Assembly: GCF_032854445.1 (NCBI RefSeq)
Contig: NW_027017955.1
Location: 558,001-622,000, forward strand
Reading direction: 5' to 3'
Length of the DNA: 64,000 nucleotides
From: Liolophura sinensis
Taxonomy: Eukaryota; Mollusca; Polyplacophora; Chitonida; Chitonidae
Part shown: positions 9,951 to 18,771 of the stretch, piece by piece
Layout of the letters: each line of letters starts with the position of its first letter
Position numbering within the stretch: the first letter of the stretch is position 1
Program-made: the position numbers and the translations under genes
The notes under the pieces: model-generated
Databases searched by the model: none
What the model saw: the letters and a program-made list of their open reading frames with translations, nothing else
What the model was told of the DNA's origin: nothing

Positions 9951-10512
9951 CCCCCGTGGGATCTCCGGGGTCATAAGAGTAGGACCCCAGTTCTCTAGGC
10001 AAGACTGTCGTACGAGGCGACTAGCTTAGAGTGTGGTTCTGGTGAATAGAATAATTTCACAGCCTCCCTGGGCTTGTCGTACAAAGTGAATAAAAGGGTC
10101 AACCTGTTTGCCGTGGGTTGCGACCCGTGATAGGGGAGGACGGGATTCTGGTGCCTGAGGGCGGGTTGGCCTTGCGAGATCCTCACGTATAACAGTCTAC
10201 TTCGGTCCTTACTTCTGCAAAGACGGCCGGTCGGAGGGCCCGTTCCGAGGTCACGCCAGTCCGGATGTCCGGGCATCAACCTTCATATATCTCGATTTCG
10301 TATAAATTGACTACTTTCCGTGTTGGACGTTTTTAGTGAGATGTTGGGATGTCTGGACGGTGGTTGCGGGGTCAATCGACTTGGCCGTTTATAGTTTATT
10401 AGCCTGGCGGAGTATGAGCGAAGAATCCACCTTACCGAGGATGGCGTAGAACTCTCTGCTGCTTACCCGCAGGAGGCGTTCCATCGTATATGTAATGGCA
10501 CTCCGTTGCTGG
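9951..10512 (+). promoter_or_regulatory. Element B3 5' UTR (most diverged B leader)
   Basis: This is a third B leader, starting at the same C-run. H1 is kept (9952-9956 with 9966-9970) although its loop differs. H2 is AGGAC/GTTCT (9981-9985 with 9990-9994, one G-U). H3 is CTCTAGG/CTTAGAG with one G-U, and inner GTCG/CGAC. H4 is unchanged at 10115-10126. It stops just before where ORF1 should start and passes into inverted B 3' UTR through shared GGTTAAGG. Other units: 25920-26481, 41895-42456, 57854-58415. Confidence 0.7.
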
Positions 10513-10957
10513 TTAAGGTGGTTAAGGTTTTCGAAATGATGGCGAGAACATGAAAAATAAAACAAAAAGTACAGACATGTTTAAAATCAGATAAGAAAAA
10601 ACCAAACAAGTTAAAACTCCAAAACCAGTATATTTAAAAAGTACTATATCTGGAAAGCTATATGTATGTACCATTTTATCCATAAATATTAACACATAAA
10701 CAAATTTATATTTTATGATATAGGCCAATGGTCTTCAAATATTTTATGACAACATCGCCAGCGATCATATATAGAGTTGACTGTATAGAATCTTTGCCGA
10801 ACATGAGCAAAGTCAACCAGGGTATGTTTGATGCCGTATTCTGCATCACATCCAATATACTCGGGAGCACTGCTCCCATCTAGGATGAAATTGTGTGTCA
10901 GATGAGAATGCCCAATACGACACCTCGTTAAAACTACTTGGTCTCTGCGAGACATTT

Positions 10958-11103
10958 GACGGTCTGCCAGTAACCTGCGGATGGTCGTGGGTTTCCCCCG
11001 TGCTGTGAGCGGTTTCCACCCACCATAATGCTGGCCGCCGTCGTACAAGTGAAATATTCTTGAGTACGGCGTAAAACAACAATCAAATCAAAAAAAAAAA
11101 AAA
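10958..11103 (+). mobile_element. tRNA-related SINE, 5'-truncated, with poly-A
   Basis: This is about 146 bases ending in a 14-A run. A B-box-like GTGGGTTTCCCCC stretch, a central domain and a 3' stem-loop (CGCCGT 11036-11041 with ACGGCG 11066-11071) are visible. The A box is missing. It is flanked by AGACATTT at 10950-10957 and 11105-11112, an 8-bp target-site duplication in the RNase H region of B3. I recall this core as frequent in mollusc genomes; its exact family name is not certain. Confidence 0.8.
11036..11071 (+). other. SINE 3'-terminal stem-loop
   Basis: A perfect 6-bp stem (CGCCGT with ACGGCG) encloses 24 bases including GTGAAATATTC, followed by TAAAAC and the poly-A tail. It has the same layout as the LINE A and B 3' ends. 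Confidence 0.72.
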
Positions 11104-12338
11104 CAGACATTTTACAATTATAGGCATTGTAGCCAATGACAGGGTGAATAGCATGCAGTTTATTGTGGATCTGCAAGACCCACCCGCCCTGCCAAAGGCG
11201 ACAAATACATTTAAGAATATTAGACTTTGTCAGTATACGGTGTTTTAACCAGAGATACAGGTTTATACTGGGCAGCTTTCGCTTCCCTGTCCACGACTGT
11301 GTTTCTATGGATACCAGTGCGACTTGGTATCCAACAGAATATAATATCTTTACCTTTTTTAAATTAGTTTTCTATGTTTGCCTATTATCTTAAGTATCAA
11401 TGGATTTTTAAATCATTATTCTGAATTGCCAAAAGGCAGGACTGGGAGTCGCTGCATATCACTGCCCTCTGGGCATGCCCCGAGGAAACATATGATAAGG
11501 CCAGGAGTATAGCCCTGGCCTGTGCAGAAAAGGTAGAAAATGAAGGTGGCAGACGAAGAGAAGTGACCCGCTGATCTAAGACAGCCGCAACCGCAACCCT
11601 GTCCCCATCCTTTGACCCGTCAGTATATATATATATATATATTTATAGTCTATATAATCAGCCTTCATGTTAGCAAAACTTTGCTCAATAATAAGAGGAT
11701 TTGTACTTGATTTATTATATTTACGTAGATCAAATATTAGTTCAGGGTGTGGAAGAAGCCAGGGAGGAGACTCCGGAAAAGACACTGGAGTTATATCCTC
11801 TTGCTCCATGTTAGCTCTCACAATATGGTCCCGTATACGCAGATCAAACGGAGGGATCTTGTCAGGACATTTATTAAATTTATCTACATATCATGGATTA
11901 AAAACACAGCTTAAAGCTCATCCAACAAACCCTGCCTACGAGTTAGTAGCATATTGAAGGCTAAGTTTTATACGTCGGTTATATAAAGAAGGCTCATTTT
12001 CCTCCACTTATAAACTCTCCACACGGGGATGTTCTAAAAGCACCAAGGCTGAACCTCAAACCTTGGTGATGAACAGGATCCAACATTTTAATATACGACT
12101 TCCTAGCGGAACCGTAAAAGATGGATCCATAGTCCAATTTAGACCTCACCAGAGAGCGATATAAGTTAGGTAAAACTGATCGGTCAGCACCCCAATCGAT
12201 GCTTGACACGACCATAATTATATCGAGAGCCTTTGTACATTTAGCTTGAAACATTTTCATATGAGGTATAAAAGATAGCTTGCTATCAAATATTAGACGT
12301 AAAAATCTTCTTTGTCCAACAATTTTAACCTGTTTTAC

Positions 12339-12603
12339 GTGGTCATTGTGGAGATTCTGTATTATCCGTATTGTGAAGCTTTGGGACTAGGCATGTTCAC
12401 ACTATGGGAACAGCTACAGTATATAGCACATAGAACCCGAGCAATAGCCAGTACATATACACCGAAGCGTGAGTCCGGGGGTCAGTATAACCCGGTCAAA
12501 CCAGTTTCTCGGCGACAAGTCCGCCTGCATGCGCACGGACTTTTAGTGTTCAACCACTGTGCCAGGTGCCTCTAAACAACACTTCTGTCACTCTTCTGAA
12601 ATA
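12339..12603. other. Unassigned leader before the L1-type ORF1
   Basis: No protein homology is visible. It begins where the B3 remnant fades and may be the 5' UTR of the element carrying the ORF at 12604. Other units: 28308-28572, 44283-44547, 60242-60506. Confidence 0.5.
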
Positions 12604-13416
12604 ATGGATCAGTTACAGATTATCATGGACAGGCTTGGTAAGTTAGATTCTATGGTGACAAGTGAAACACTGGAAAAAAAACTACAAAACACTGAAGCAA
12701 AAATAGTTACAAAGTTGACAAACCTAATTGAGCAGCAGGAAGCCAGAATCTTTACTTTAGAAAAAGAAAATGATACCCTTCGGGCAGACATGCATGAATT
12801 AAGATTACAACACGAACAAGATCAAGAAGAACTGGCCAGGGTAAACAGAGATATGCGAAACTTAGAAGACAGGCAGAACGATTTGGAACAATACTCCCCT
12901 AAACAAAGTATACGGATTTACGGTGTAGATGGGGATACAGCCACAGAAACAACTGACGAATGTTCCGAGAAAGTCGTTGACATCTTAACATCCAAACTAA
13001 AGCTGTCACTGACGTCTAGCGACATAAGTATAGCGCAGAGATTGAGACCGAAAAGACCTGACTTAAACACAGAACCAAGGGGTGTAATAGTAAAGTTCAT
13101 ATCACGACGACTTAAAGTTGAAGCGATAAAAAACAGAAGAGCCTTGAAAGGAGCAAACATTGTGATTAAGGAAGACCTAACGCAGAAAAAGCAGGCTATT
13201 TTAAAAGCAGCATCTGCACACCCCATGATTCAATCCGCCTGGTCAAGAGATGGCAAAATCTTCACCAAAGACTTCAACGAGGACGTAAGACAAGTGAAAT
13301 CTACTGACTGCATAGACACTCTCATCAGTCTATCATCCCATACACCCAGAGTTCAAAGACCACGTGACCAAAGAAGTGGGAGGCCAATAACCAACTCACC
13401 AGCCCCTATCAGCTAG
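12604..13416 (+). CDS. L1-type ORF1 protein: coiled coil, RRM-like and C-terminal domain
   Basis: This unbroken 270-residue protein has Met at 12604 preferred; an in-frame upstream Met at 12559 precedes a stretch of different character. Residues 1-95 are a charged heptad-like coiled coil for trimerisation. An NDLEQYS block and an RRM-like region (SIRIYGV ... GVIVKFIS) follow. A C-terminal domain with RRALKGANIVIKEDLT matches the pattern of L1/CR1-like ORF1p (Transposase_22 type), which binds the LINE RNA. No endonuclease or RT of this type follows; element A's tail begins 358 bases downstream. It is therefore an orphan ORF1, either cut off by rearrangement or from an element type with a single ORF. 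Confidence 0.78.
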   Translation: MDQLQIIMDRLGKLDSMVTSETLEKKLQNTEAKIVTKLTNLIEQQEARIFTLEKENDTLRADMHELRLQHEQDQEELARVNRDMRNLEDRQNDLEQYSPKQSIRIYGVDGDTATETTDECSEKVVDILTSKLKLSLTSSDISIAQRLRPKRPDLNTEPRGVIVKFISRRLKVEAIKNRRALKGANIVIKEDLTQKKQAILKAASAHPMIQSAWSRDGKIFTKDFNEDVRQVKSTDCIDTLISLSSHTPRVQRPRDQRSGRPITNSPAPIS

Positions 13417-13774
13417 ATAACGATGGCTGCAATGTGAAGGATATATGCTATCTGATAACTCAGTTTGCTCTCGTAAAGAAAAAATCATCTTAGAATTAAT
13501 AGAGCATTTTAAGTTAACGAAGTACACAGCTTTAATGTGTCGAAAAAGAAATAGTATGCTCTTCTGCACAATAATATCAGAGATAAATATGATGGGTGCG
13601 ATCGGCCATAAGATCTGTCAAAACCTATCAGCTTTCCCAATATGTATTTTATTCGCCAGAATCCACCTTGCCTTTTATATTCCATTCTTGTGTATGATCT
13701 TCTATACTCATAAGCTATACCCAAATCACAACAGATCACTATATTTAGGAATTATTCCATGTCAGCTACAATAT
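13417..13774. other. Unassigned sequence between ORF1 and element A tail
   Basis: No endonuclease motif is visible in any frame. It may be an untranslated or decayed part of the element that supplied the ORF1. An open frame at 13445-13786 runs into element A's (GTGA)n tail and looks accidental. Other units: 29386-29743, 45361-45718, 61320-61677. Confidence 0.5.
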
Positions 13775-13800
13775 GTGAGTGAGTGAGTGAAAGTTTTAAC

Positions 13801-13834
13801 GTCGCTTTCAACAACATTTCAGTTTTATCGCGAC
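13801..13834 (-). other. Element A 3'-terminal stem-loop
   Basis: A perfect 5-bp stem (GTCGC 13801-13805 with GCGAC 13830-13834) encloses 24 bases. On the element strand the loop includes CTGAAATGTTG and is followed by GTTAAAAC and the (TCAC)n tail. Other copies: 29770-29803, 45745-45778, 61704-61737. Confidence 0.7.
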
Positions 13835-13934
13835 AATAAAACGTCAAGTAGTCGATCTACTACGGATAATTCATTTACTATTCGGTCAAAAAAGGACACC
13901 AGAAGTCGCATAACAAACAGACGGTAGTTTAAAA

Positions 13935-15404
13935 TCACAGCTTTCCTGCCATACCAATGGTAGAGAGAAAATCAAAAATAGTATCACTTTCTACAGAATT
14001 GAAAAGTTCTGAAAGAGAGCTCACGTGATAAAAGGAATCTCGTACAGGAGCAAAGTCGCCACAGTCAAGCAATATGTGCTTGACTGTGAACCGTTGATCA
14101 CAAGCAAAGCAATGAGGAGCATCTTCTCCTTTCAACAAATACCCATGCGTAGCACGTGTGTGACCGATACGACACCTCCTCAAAATGCAAGAGCGGAGAC
14201 GATGCCGTGAAAGGGAAGGCGCTGGACCAACAAACTGACGAATATCATGCAGTTTGTTGGTTGTCTGGTCATCCCATTGAGCCTGAAACAAGCGCTTGAT
14301 ATAGGAGCAAATAAGTGAACGCAAGTCCGAATATGGAACGTCAGTTTGGGTAGTAACGGAATGCAAAGCCGCCTTCGCGGCTTCATCTGCAGCAGTATTT
14401 CCAGGGATATCCATATGCCCTGGCACCCAACAAAAGACAATGATAAAGTCTTCATTAAGTCGTTTAAACATCTCCCTGATAGACGGAATGTCTGGATGTA
14501 CAGGCGAACTAACCCAAATTGCCTGGAGGCAGCAAAGGGAGTCAGAGCAGATGAGAACTCTGCTACCTCCTAGCTTTGGAATGGACCGAAGTGCGCACAA
14601 AATTGCCTTGGTTTCTGCAGTAAATACAGAACAGGAATTTGGAAACCGAGTTGAAATGGTTCTAGGCCCAAGGACAGCGGCAGAAGCCACGCCATCATCA
14701 TTCTTGGAACCGTCAGTGAATATGCGGTGATAAAATGGATACTTTGAACACATATTACTAAACTCCTGCTGGTATACTAAAGGGTTGGTGGAAGAATTCT
14801 TCAGGGAGGAGAGCGAGGTATCAACCTGAGGCTCAGGACATAACCACGGTGGATCTTCCTGGATGCGTATGGGGGTGATAGTATCCAGCCCAAGTCCAGC
14901 TGCTTGCACGTGTTCCTGAATGCGGACACCCAGTGGAGGAAAAATGGATGGCTTCTGAGCATATAAGTCTTCAAATTCCGGATGGAAGACACAATCAAAG
15001 GCCGGGTTGGATGGATTGGCTCTAAGCTTGGTGATATACTGTAAGGATGGTTCAGTTCTTCGAAGCTCCGGGGGAGGCTCGTTTGCCTCAACATACAGAC
15101 TCTCCACAGGAGAGGTACGGAAAGCACCTAAGCACAACCGTAGGGCCTGGTGATGTATAGTATTGAGTTTCTTCAACTGGGAGCGCGACGGACCTCCATA
15201 AACACTGCAGGCATAGTCTAGCTTAGAACGAATCAGTGCTCGATAGAGCTGAAGTAGGGTTTCGTGATCCCCTCCCCATCGAGCACTAGAGACAACCTTC
15301 AAAATATTAAGCGCCTTTAGGCATCTGGCTCTAAGATAATTAATGTGAGATTTAAATGTAAGGTGGTTATCGAAGATCACCCCGAGGAATTTTGCCTCCG
15401 GCAC
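13935..15404 (-). pseudogene. Element A ORF2 C-terminus: RT thumb, RNase H, CCHC knuckle
   Basis: This open segment of 489 codons ends at the true ORF2 stop and forms the C-terminal part of the polyprotein. Residues 1-200 are the RT thumb and linker. RNase HI follows, with acidic residues D231 (FTDGSK), E264 (ETKAIL), D288 (CSDSL) and D340 (NTAAD). This domain would remove the RNA strand after target-primed cDNA synthesis. A C-terminal knuckle C432-x2-C435-x7-H443-x4-C448 follows, as is usual in I-group ORF2. The segment is in a different frame from the RT core (15425-16279); the shift lies near 15410-15470, so the Met is not a real start. The catalytic set looks whole, but the protein cannot be made as a unit. 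Confidence 0.85.
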
Positions 15405-15424
15405 AACCTTGATGGGAGACCCAT

Positions 15425-16279
15425 CTAAAAATACCTTGGGGTCTTCATGGGGGAAGTACTTCCGACAAAAGTGTACACAGTCTTCGACTTGGAGAACTTA
15501 AATCCGTTCTCCAGTGCCCAGGCATGGATTTTGTTAAGACAAATCTGCAGCTGTCTCTCAATGGTGTGCATACCTTTGCCTCGACAAGAGATACCAAGAT
15601 CGTCCACAAAAAGGGACGCATTCATACTAGGAGATAAAACTCTGGCAAGGCTATTAATCTTACTGCTAAAGAGAGTAACTGATAAAATGCTGCCTTGAGG
15701 AACCCCCTGATCTTGTTCAAAGTAGTCAGATAGGGTAGCCCCAACCCGAACTTGGAAGTGACGATGGTCTAAGAATTTACGAATAAAGTCAGGAAGCCGA
15801 CCTCTAAGTCCAAATCCATGCATATCTTTCAGAATGCCATATTTCCAAGTAGTGTCATATGCTTTTTCCAGATCAAAAAAGACAGATACGACATGGTCAC
15901 GATTAACGATACCGTTCTTAATAAAGCATTCTAGACGAACAAGGTGATCAACAGTACTGCGATTCCTTCGAAATCCACATTGAATGTCGCTTATCAACTC
16001 ATTAGTCTCCAAAATCCACACCATGCGATCGTTAATCATCCTCTCCATAGTCTTGCATACACAACTGGTTAAGGAAATAGGACGATAGTTATTTGGATCG
16101 GTAGAATCCTTTCCGGGCTTTGGGATGGGGACAATAATAGCGTTTTGCCATGAGGCAGGAAAATTCCCGGAAATCCAAATGGTATTAAAAATTCCAAGAA
16201 GCACCCTCAAACAAGGAAGATTCTGGAAGGTGTCGTAAAAGCTGATAGTGGATATCATCTGGCCCTGGAGTTGAATCAT
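15425..16279 (-). pseudogene. Element A ORF2: reverse transcriptase core
   Basis: This 284-codon segment carries the RT palm: motif A FFDLEKAYD (D136), motif B GVPQGS (192-197) and motif C FVDD (224-227, catalytic D226 and D227). Upstream are the PKPGKD and YRPISLTS blocks typical of non-LTR RTs. Motif C has F where most LINEs have Y or A; such variation is tolerated in the family. The frame breaks at both ends: with 16185-16697 upstream (overlapping frames near 16200-16270) and with the RNase H segment downstream. All breaks are shared by every copy in the window, so they predate the tandem amplification. Confidence 0.85.
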
Positions 16280-16697
16280 GGGCCTTGCTCAGGGATGCGG
16301 ATAGTTCATGTAGAGAAAATGTAGCATTGTAGGATTCTTCATTTGAGGATGTAAAATCAAGATAACTTGCCTCGGTCCGTTCCTTGTCACGCTGGAACTG
16401 AGGCAAGTAATTATCTGAAGACGAATGGTGCGCAAAAGAAGCGCCCAACCTATTGGCTATGTCAAGTTTTTCTGTCAAAGAATTATTCCCGTCTTTAAGA
16501 TGATTGACAGTGACATTGGATCCCTTGCCTTTGCAGTGGATCATATTCCAGACTTTTGACATAGGGGTACGATGATTAATCTTAGAAACATAACGTTTCC
16601 AAGAGTCACGTTTGGACTGTTTGATAGTCCTACAAGCTTTAGCTCCAGTACGCCTAACATCGTCTAAATTACCGGGAGATGGTCTACATCGGTACAC
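16185..16697 (-). pseudogene. Element A ORF2: linker between endonuclease and RT
   Basis: This 170-codon open segment is rich in Arg and Lys at its start, followed by a PMSKVWNMI block and a STPGPDDIHYQLL block. Both are characteristic of the region before RT motif 1 in LINE ORF2 proteins. The downstream end shifts frame into the RT core. The upstream end is separated from the endonuclease by a 13-base tandem duplication (plus strand about 16791-16816) that breaks the frame. The first Met is internal. Confidence 0.78.
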
Positions 16698-16923
16698 GCG
16701 CTCAGCACGTTTCCTGAAACGCCTAGCTCGTTTACAGTCCTCCGTGAACCACGGTTTCTTAATACAGGGAACCGCACAAGATTTCGGGATACATTTGGAG
16801 GATACATTTGGAGGCTACATCGATTAGCTGATCCGAGAATAACTGGATAGGATCAACTGCATCAAGAAAAAGGTCGCTAGTAAGTGTTTCACCACACAGA
16901 ACAGCAAAGCGGGGCCAGTCTGC

Positions 16924-17472
16924 TTAATCATAATTAAAGCGTGGAAGGGAGGAAGATACCGGCTCCTCAAGGGTAAGTATGGTGGGGAAGTGGTCGCTTC
17001 CGCACAGATCATCATGGACGCTCCAGCTGAATTCCGATCTTAGCCCTGCATCAGCCAGAGCTAAATCAAGGATCGAATAAATGCCCTTTGCAGGATGAAG
17101 GTAAGTATGTGTGCCATCATTTAAGTCGCATAGAGAGTTATTAGATATAAAATCCTCCAATACAGAGCCCTTCTGGTTACGTTTAGAGTCACCCCAGAGA
17201 ACACTATGGGCATTAAAGTCACCCCAAAGAAGGCACGGTGTAGGTAATTGATCACATAGATTTTGCAGCTCTTGTTGGTGAAGAGTAGAAGAAGGTGGTA
17301 TATAAATACAACAGATTGTTAATACTATACCCAGTATGATACGCACTGCCACCGCCTGCAAATCGGTGTTCAGTGCCATTTTATTGTGTATTACACCCTG
17401 CCTAATCAAAAGAGAAGAACCCCCTGATGCCTTTTCCATTCGTAGACGTGACAACAGCGTGATGACATACAT
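16924..17472 (-). pseudogene. Element A ORF2: AP endonuclease, C-terminal two thirds
   Basis: This segment holds the GDFNAH motif (D85, N87, H89) and the SDHFP motif (D160, H161) of the APE-like nuclease that nicks the target DNA for TPRT. It ends at a TAA where related elements would be expected to continue. The same frame is readable past the stop for about 40 more codons until the 13-base duplication. This fits an AAA to TAA nonsense change, which is an inference from continuity of the frame. A frameshift near 17440-17470 separates it from the N-terminal part. Confidence 0.82.
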
Positions 17473-17617
17473 AACCTCGACATTGATAACTAGGATCAGT
17501 CAGAGTTTCCTGCAAGTTAAAAGCTATAGGACTGAGGTCTTGAGCTAACATCTGGAGCTCTGCGAGGTTATACCTCAATCCTCTACAGTTCCACTGTAAG
17601 ATCTTTGTAGTAGCCAT
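17402..17617 (-). pseudogene. Element A ORF2 start: AP endonuclease N-terminus
   Basis: The ORF2 start lies here, 9 bases after the gag stop. The N-terminus has the QWNCRG motif (metal/phosphate-binding N) and LQET (catalytic E) of LINE AP endonucleases. Homology to the nuclease is lost after about residue 50 because of a frameshift into 16924-17472, so the last 20 residues are not native. The start is supported by alignment with the element B ORF2 start at 4748, which begins with an equivalent stretch. Confidence 0.82.
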
Positions 17618-17626
17618 TATTAATAT

Positions 17627-18040
17627 TTATTTACTCTTTTTCTTTTTTCTGGACTTCTTATACATCGCTGCCCTACGCTCAGCAAAATCCTCCTGTGACA
17701 ACGTTATCAACATCCTCTGCTTTTTAGCCTTGTCAACTTTAGAGTCTCGTCGCAATGTGCGATAATACGACCCCACGGATGTTGAGACAGGTACCAAGAC
17801 CTCATCCTTGCCATTGGTATAGGCAGGCAAGTCTTCGGGTGCATCCATTTCCGAAAGAGATTCCTCCATATTGGATTCTCCACCAGTCCTAGACATATCA
17901 GATTGCTGAGAGCTTCCCTGAGGATCAAGGCAATGTGCTATATCTCTAGTGTCTAACTGTGACATTGTAGACGGGTCAGGACTGAACGTGCTACCCCATA
18001 AGGACGGGCTCTTACCAAGTGCACCTTTGGAGGGCATCAC
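17627..18040 (-). pseudogene. Element A ORF1 (gag) C-terminal fragment
   Basis: These 137 codons end in a strongly basic Lys/Arg tail just before ORF2. They are Ser- and acid-rich upstream, with no zinc knuckle. Position before the endonuclease and composition mark them as the gag C-terminus. An acidic, gag-like reading continues upstream in another frame, is interrupted by the nested element-B tail at 18343-18714, and resumes beyond it up to 18771. The RNA-binding part is absent. The Met used here is not the true start. Confidence 0.65.
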
Positions 18041-18342
18041 GCCACTGGATTGCGTCTCCTTAATGCAGGATGGCGTTGTATCCGAAATTTCTGACGATCA
18101 AGAGGTAAGGAGGAATTCGAGATTTGACTCATACCGACAACCCACTCCGGGCTATTTGATGTCTGAGATGCCTCGCAAAGGCTCTGGGGCCCACCTACTG
18201 CTGGCGATTCGCTTAACTTCCTTACCTTATTTGTAGCACTCTCCAGCTTCCTCGTTGTCAGCAGCAGAGTTATCCAAAGTCCCTTTATTTTGTTGACTGG
18301 AAGGAACAGACTCGGCAGAAACCCCAATTTCCATATCATCCC

Positions 18343-18714
18343 GCAAAGGTTCTACACAGTCAACTCTATATATGATTTATTTGACAGCATCGCTGGCGAT
18401 GTTGTCATCAATTATTTGAAGGCCATTGGCCTTTATCATAAAATATAAATTTTAATTGTCATAAATATCTGTAGATAAACAGTTATATACATATAGATTT
18501 ATACATGTGCTATAACCCTGGTTTTCGAGTTTTAACTCTTATTTTTCTTTTATACGATTTTAAACATGTCTGTACTTTTTGTTTTACTTTTGATGTTCAT
18601 ATTATCATATCGAAAACCTTAACCGTCTCGCGTTTTCACCTTGCTCTCGCCACGATATGGCTGAAATATTGCCGATGTGGCGTTAAGCCATAATCATTCA
18701 TTCATTCATTCATT
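18343..18714 (+). mobile_element. Nested element B tail (unit 2)
   Basis: It corresponds to 2368-2739, with the same flanking duplication. One substitution is private to this copy (C near 18643, T in the others). Confidence 0.9.
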
Positions 18715-18771
18715 CCATATCATCCCCATGTCCCTGACTATAATTACCATCATCATCTCCTCGACCTTCAC

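Larger units (their letters stand above)
10513..12338 (-). pseudogene. Degenerate element B 3' half (B3 minus part)
   Basis: On the minus strand it carries remnants of RT thumb (12000-12260), RNase H (about 11100-11800) and the C-terminal knuckle region (10740-10950), in at least three frames with deletions. The 3' terminus is missing: the join is inside the 3' UTR, so there is no stem-loop or tail. It is the oldest-looking B piece. A SINE interrupts it at 10958-11103, and a (TA)n run lies near 11622-11641. It fades out near 12338. Confidence 0.8.
1..15975. repeat. Tandem array unit, copy 1 (about 16 kb)
   Basis: Base 1 recurs at 15976, 31945, 47920 and 63879 with the same order of all elements, so the window is a head-to-tail array. 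The phase is arbitrary because the window starts inside element A. Private changes include T at 3336 (G elsewhere), C at about 5909, G at 10521 (C elsewhere), and two substitutions near 11794 and 11890. No junction formed by the duplication could be recognised. Confidence 0.98.
13775..18771 (-). mobile_element. Element A: I-group-like non-LTR retrotransposon, 5'-incomplete
   Basis: Read on the minus strand, the order is gag C-terminus, AP endonuclease, reverse transcriptase, RNase H with a CCHC knuckle, 3' UTR and a (TCAC)n tail (plus strand 13775-13790). RNase H together with the AP endonuclease places it in the I/Nimb/LOA group rather than Jockey or CR1; the exact clade is uncertain. The gag side ends at 18771, where the 5' end of element B1 begins, so zinc knuckles and 5' UTR are missing. 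A 372-base element-B tail is nested in gag at 18343-18714. Several frameshifts and an in-frame stop make it non-autonomous now. Confidence 0.88.

Noticed and set aside
13445-13786. 113-codon open frame with a hydrophobic stretch
   Set aside because: Its last codons come from element A's (GTGA)n tail and no family resemblance is seen; likely chance.
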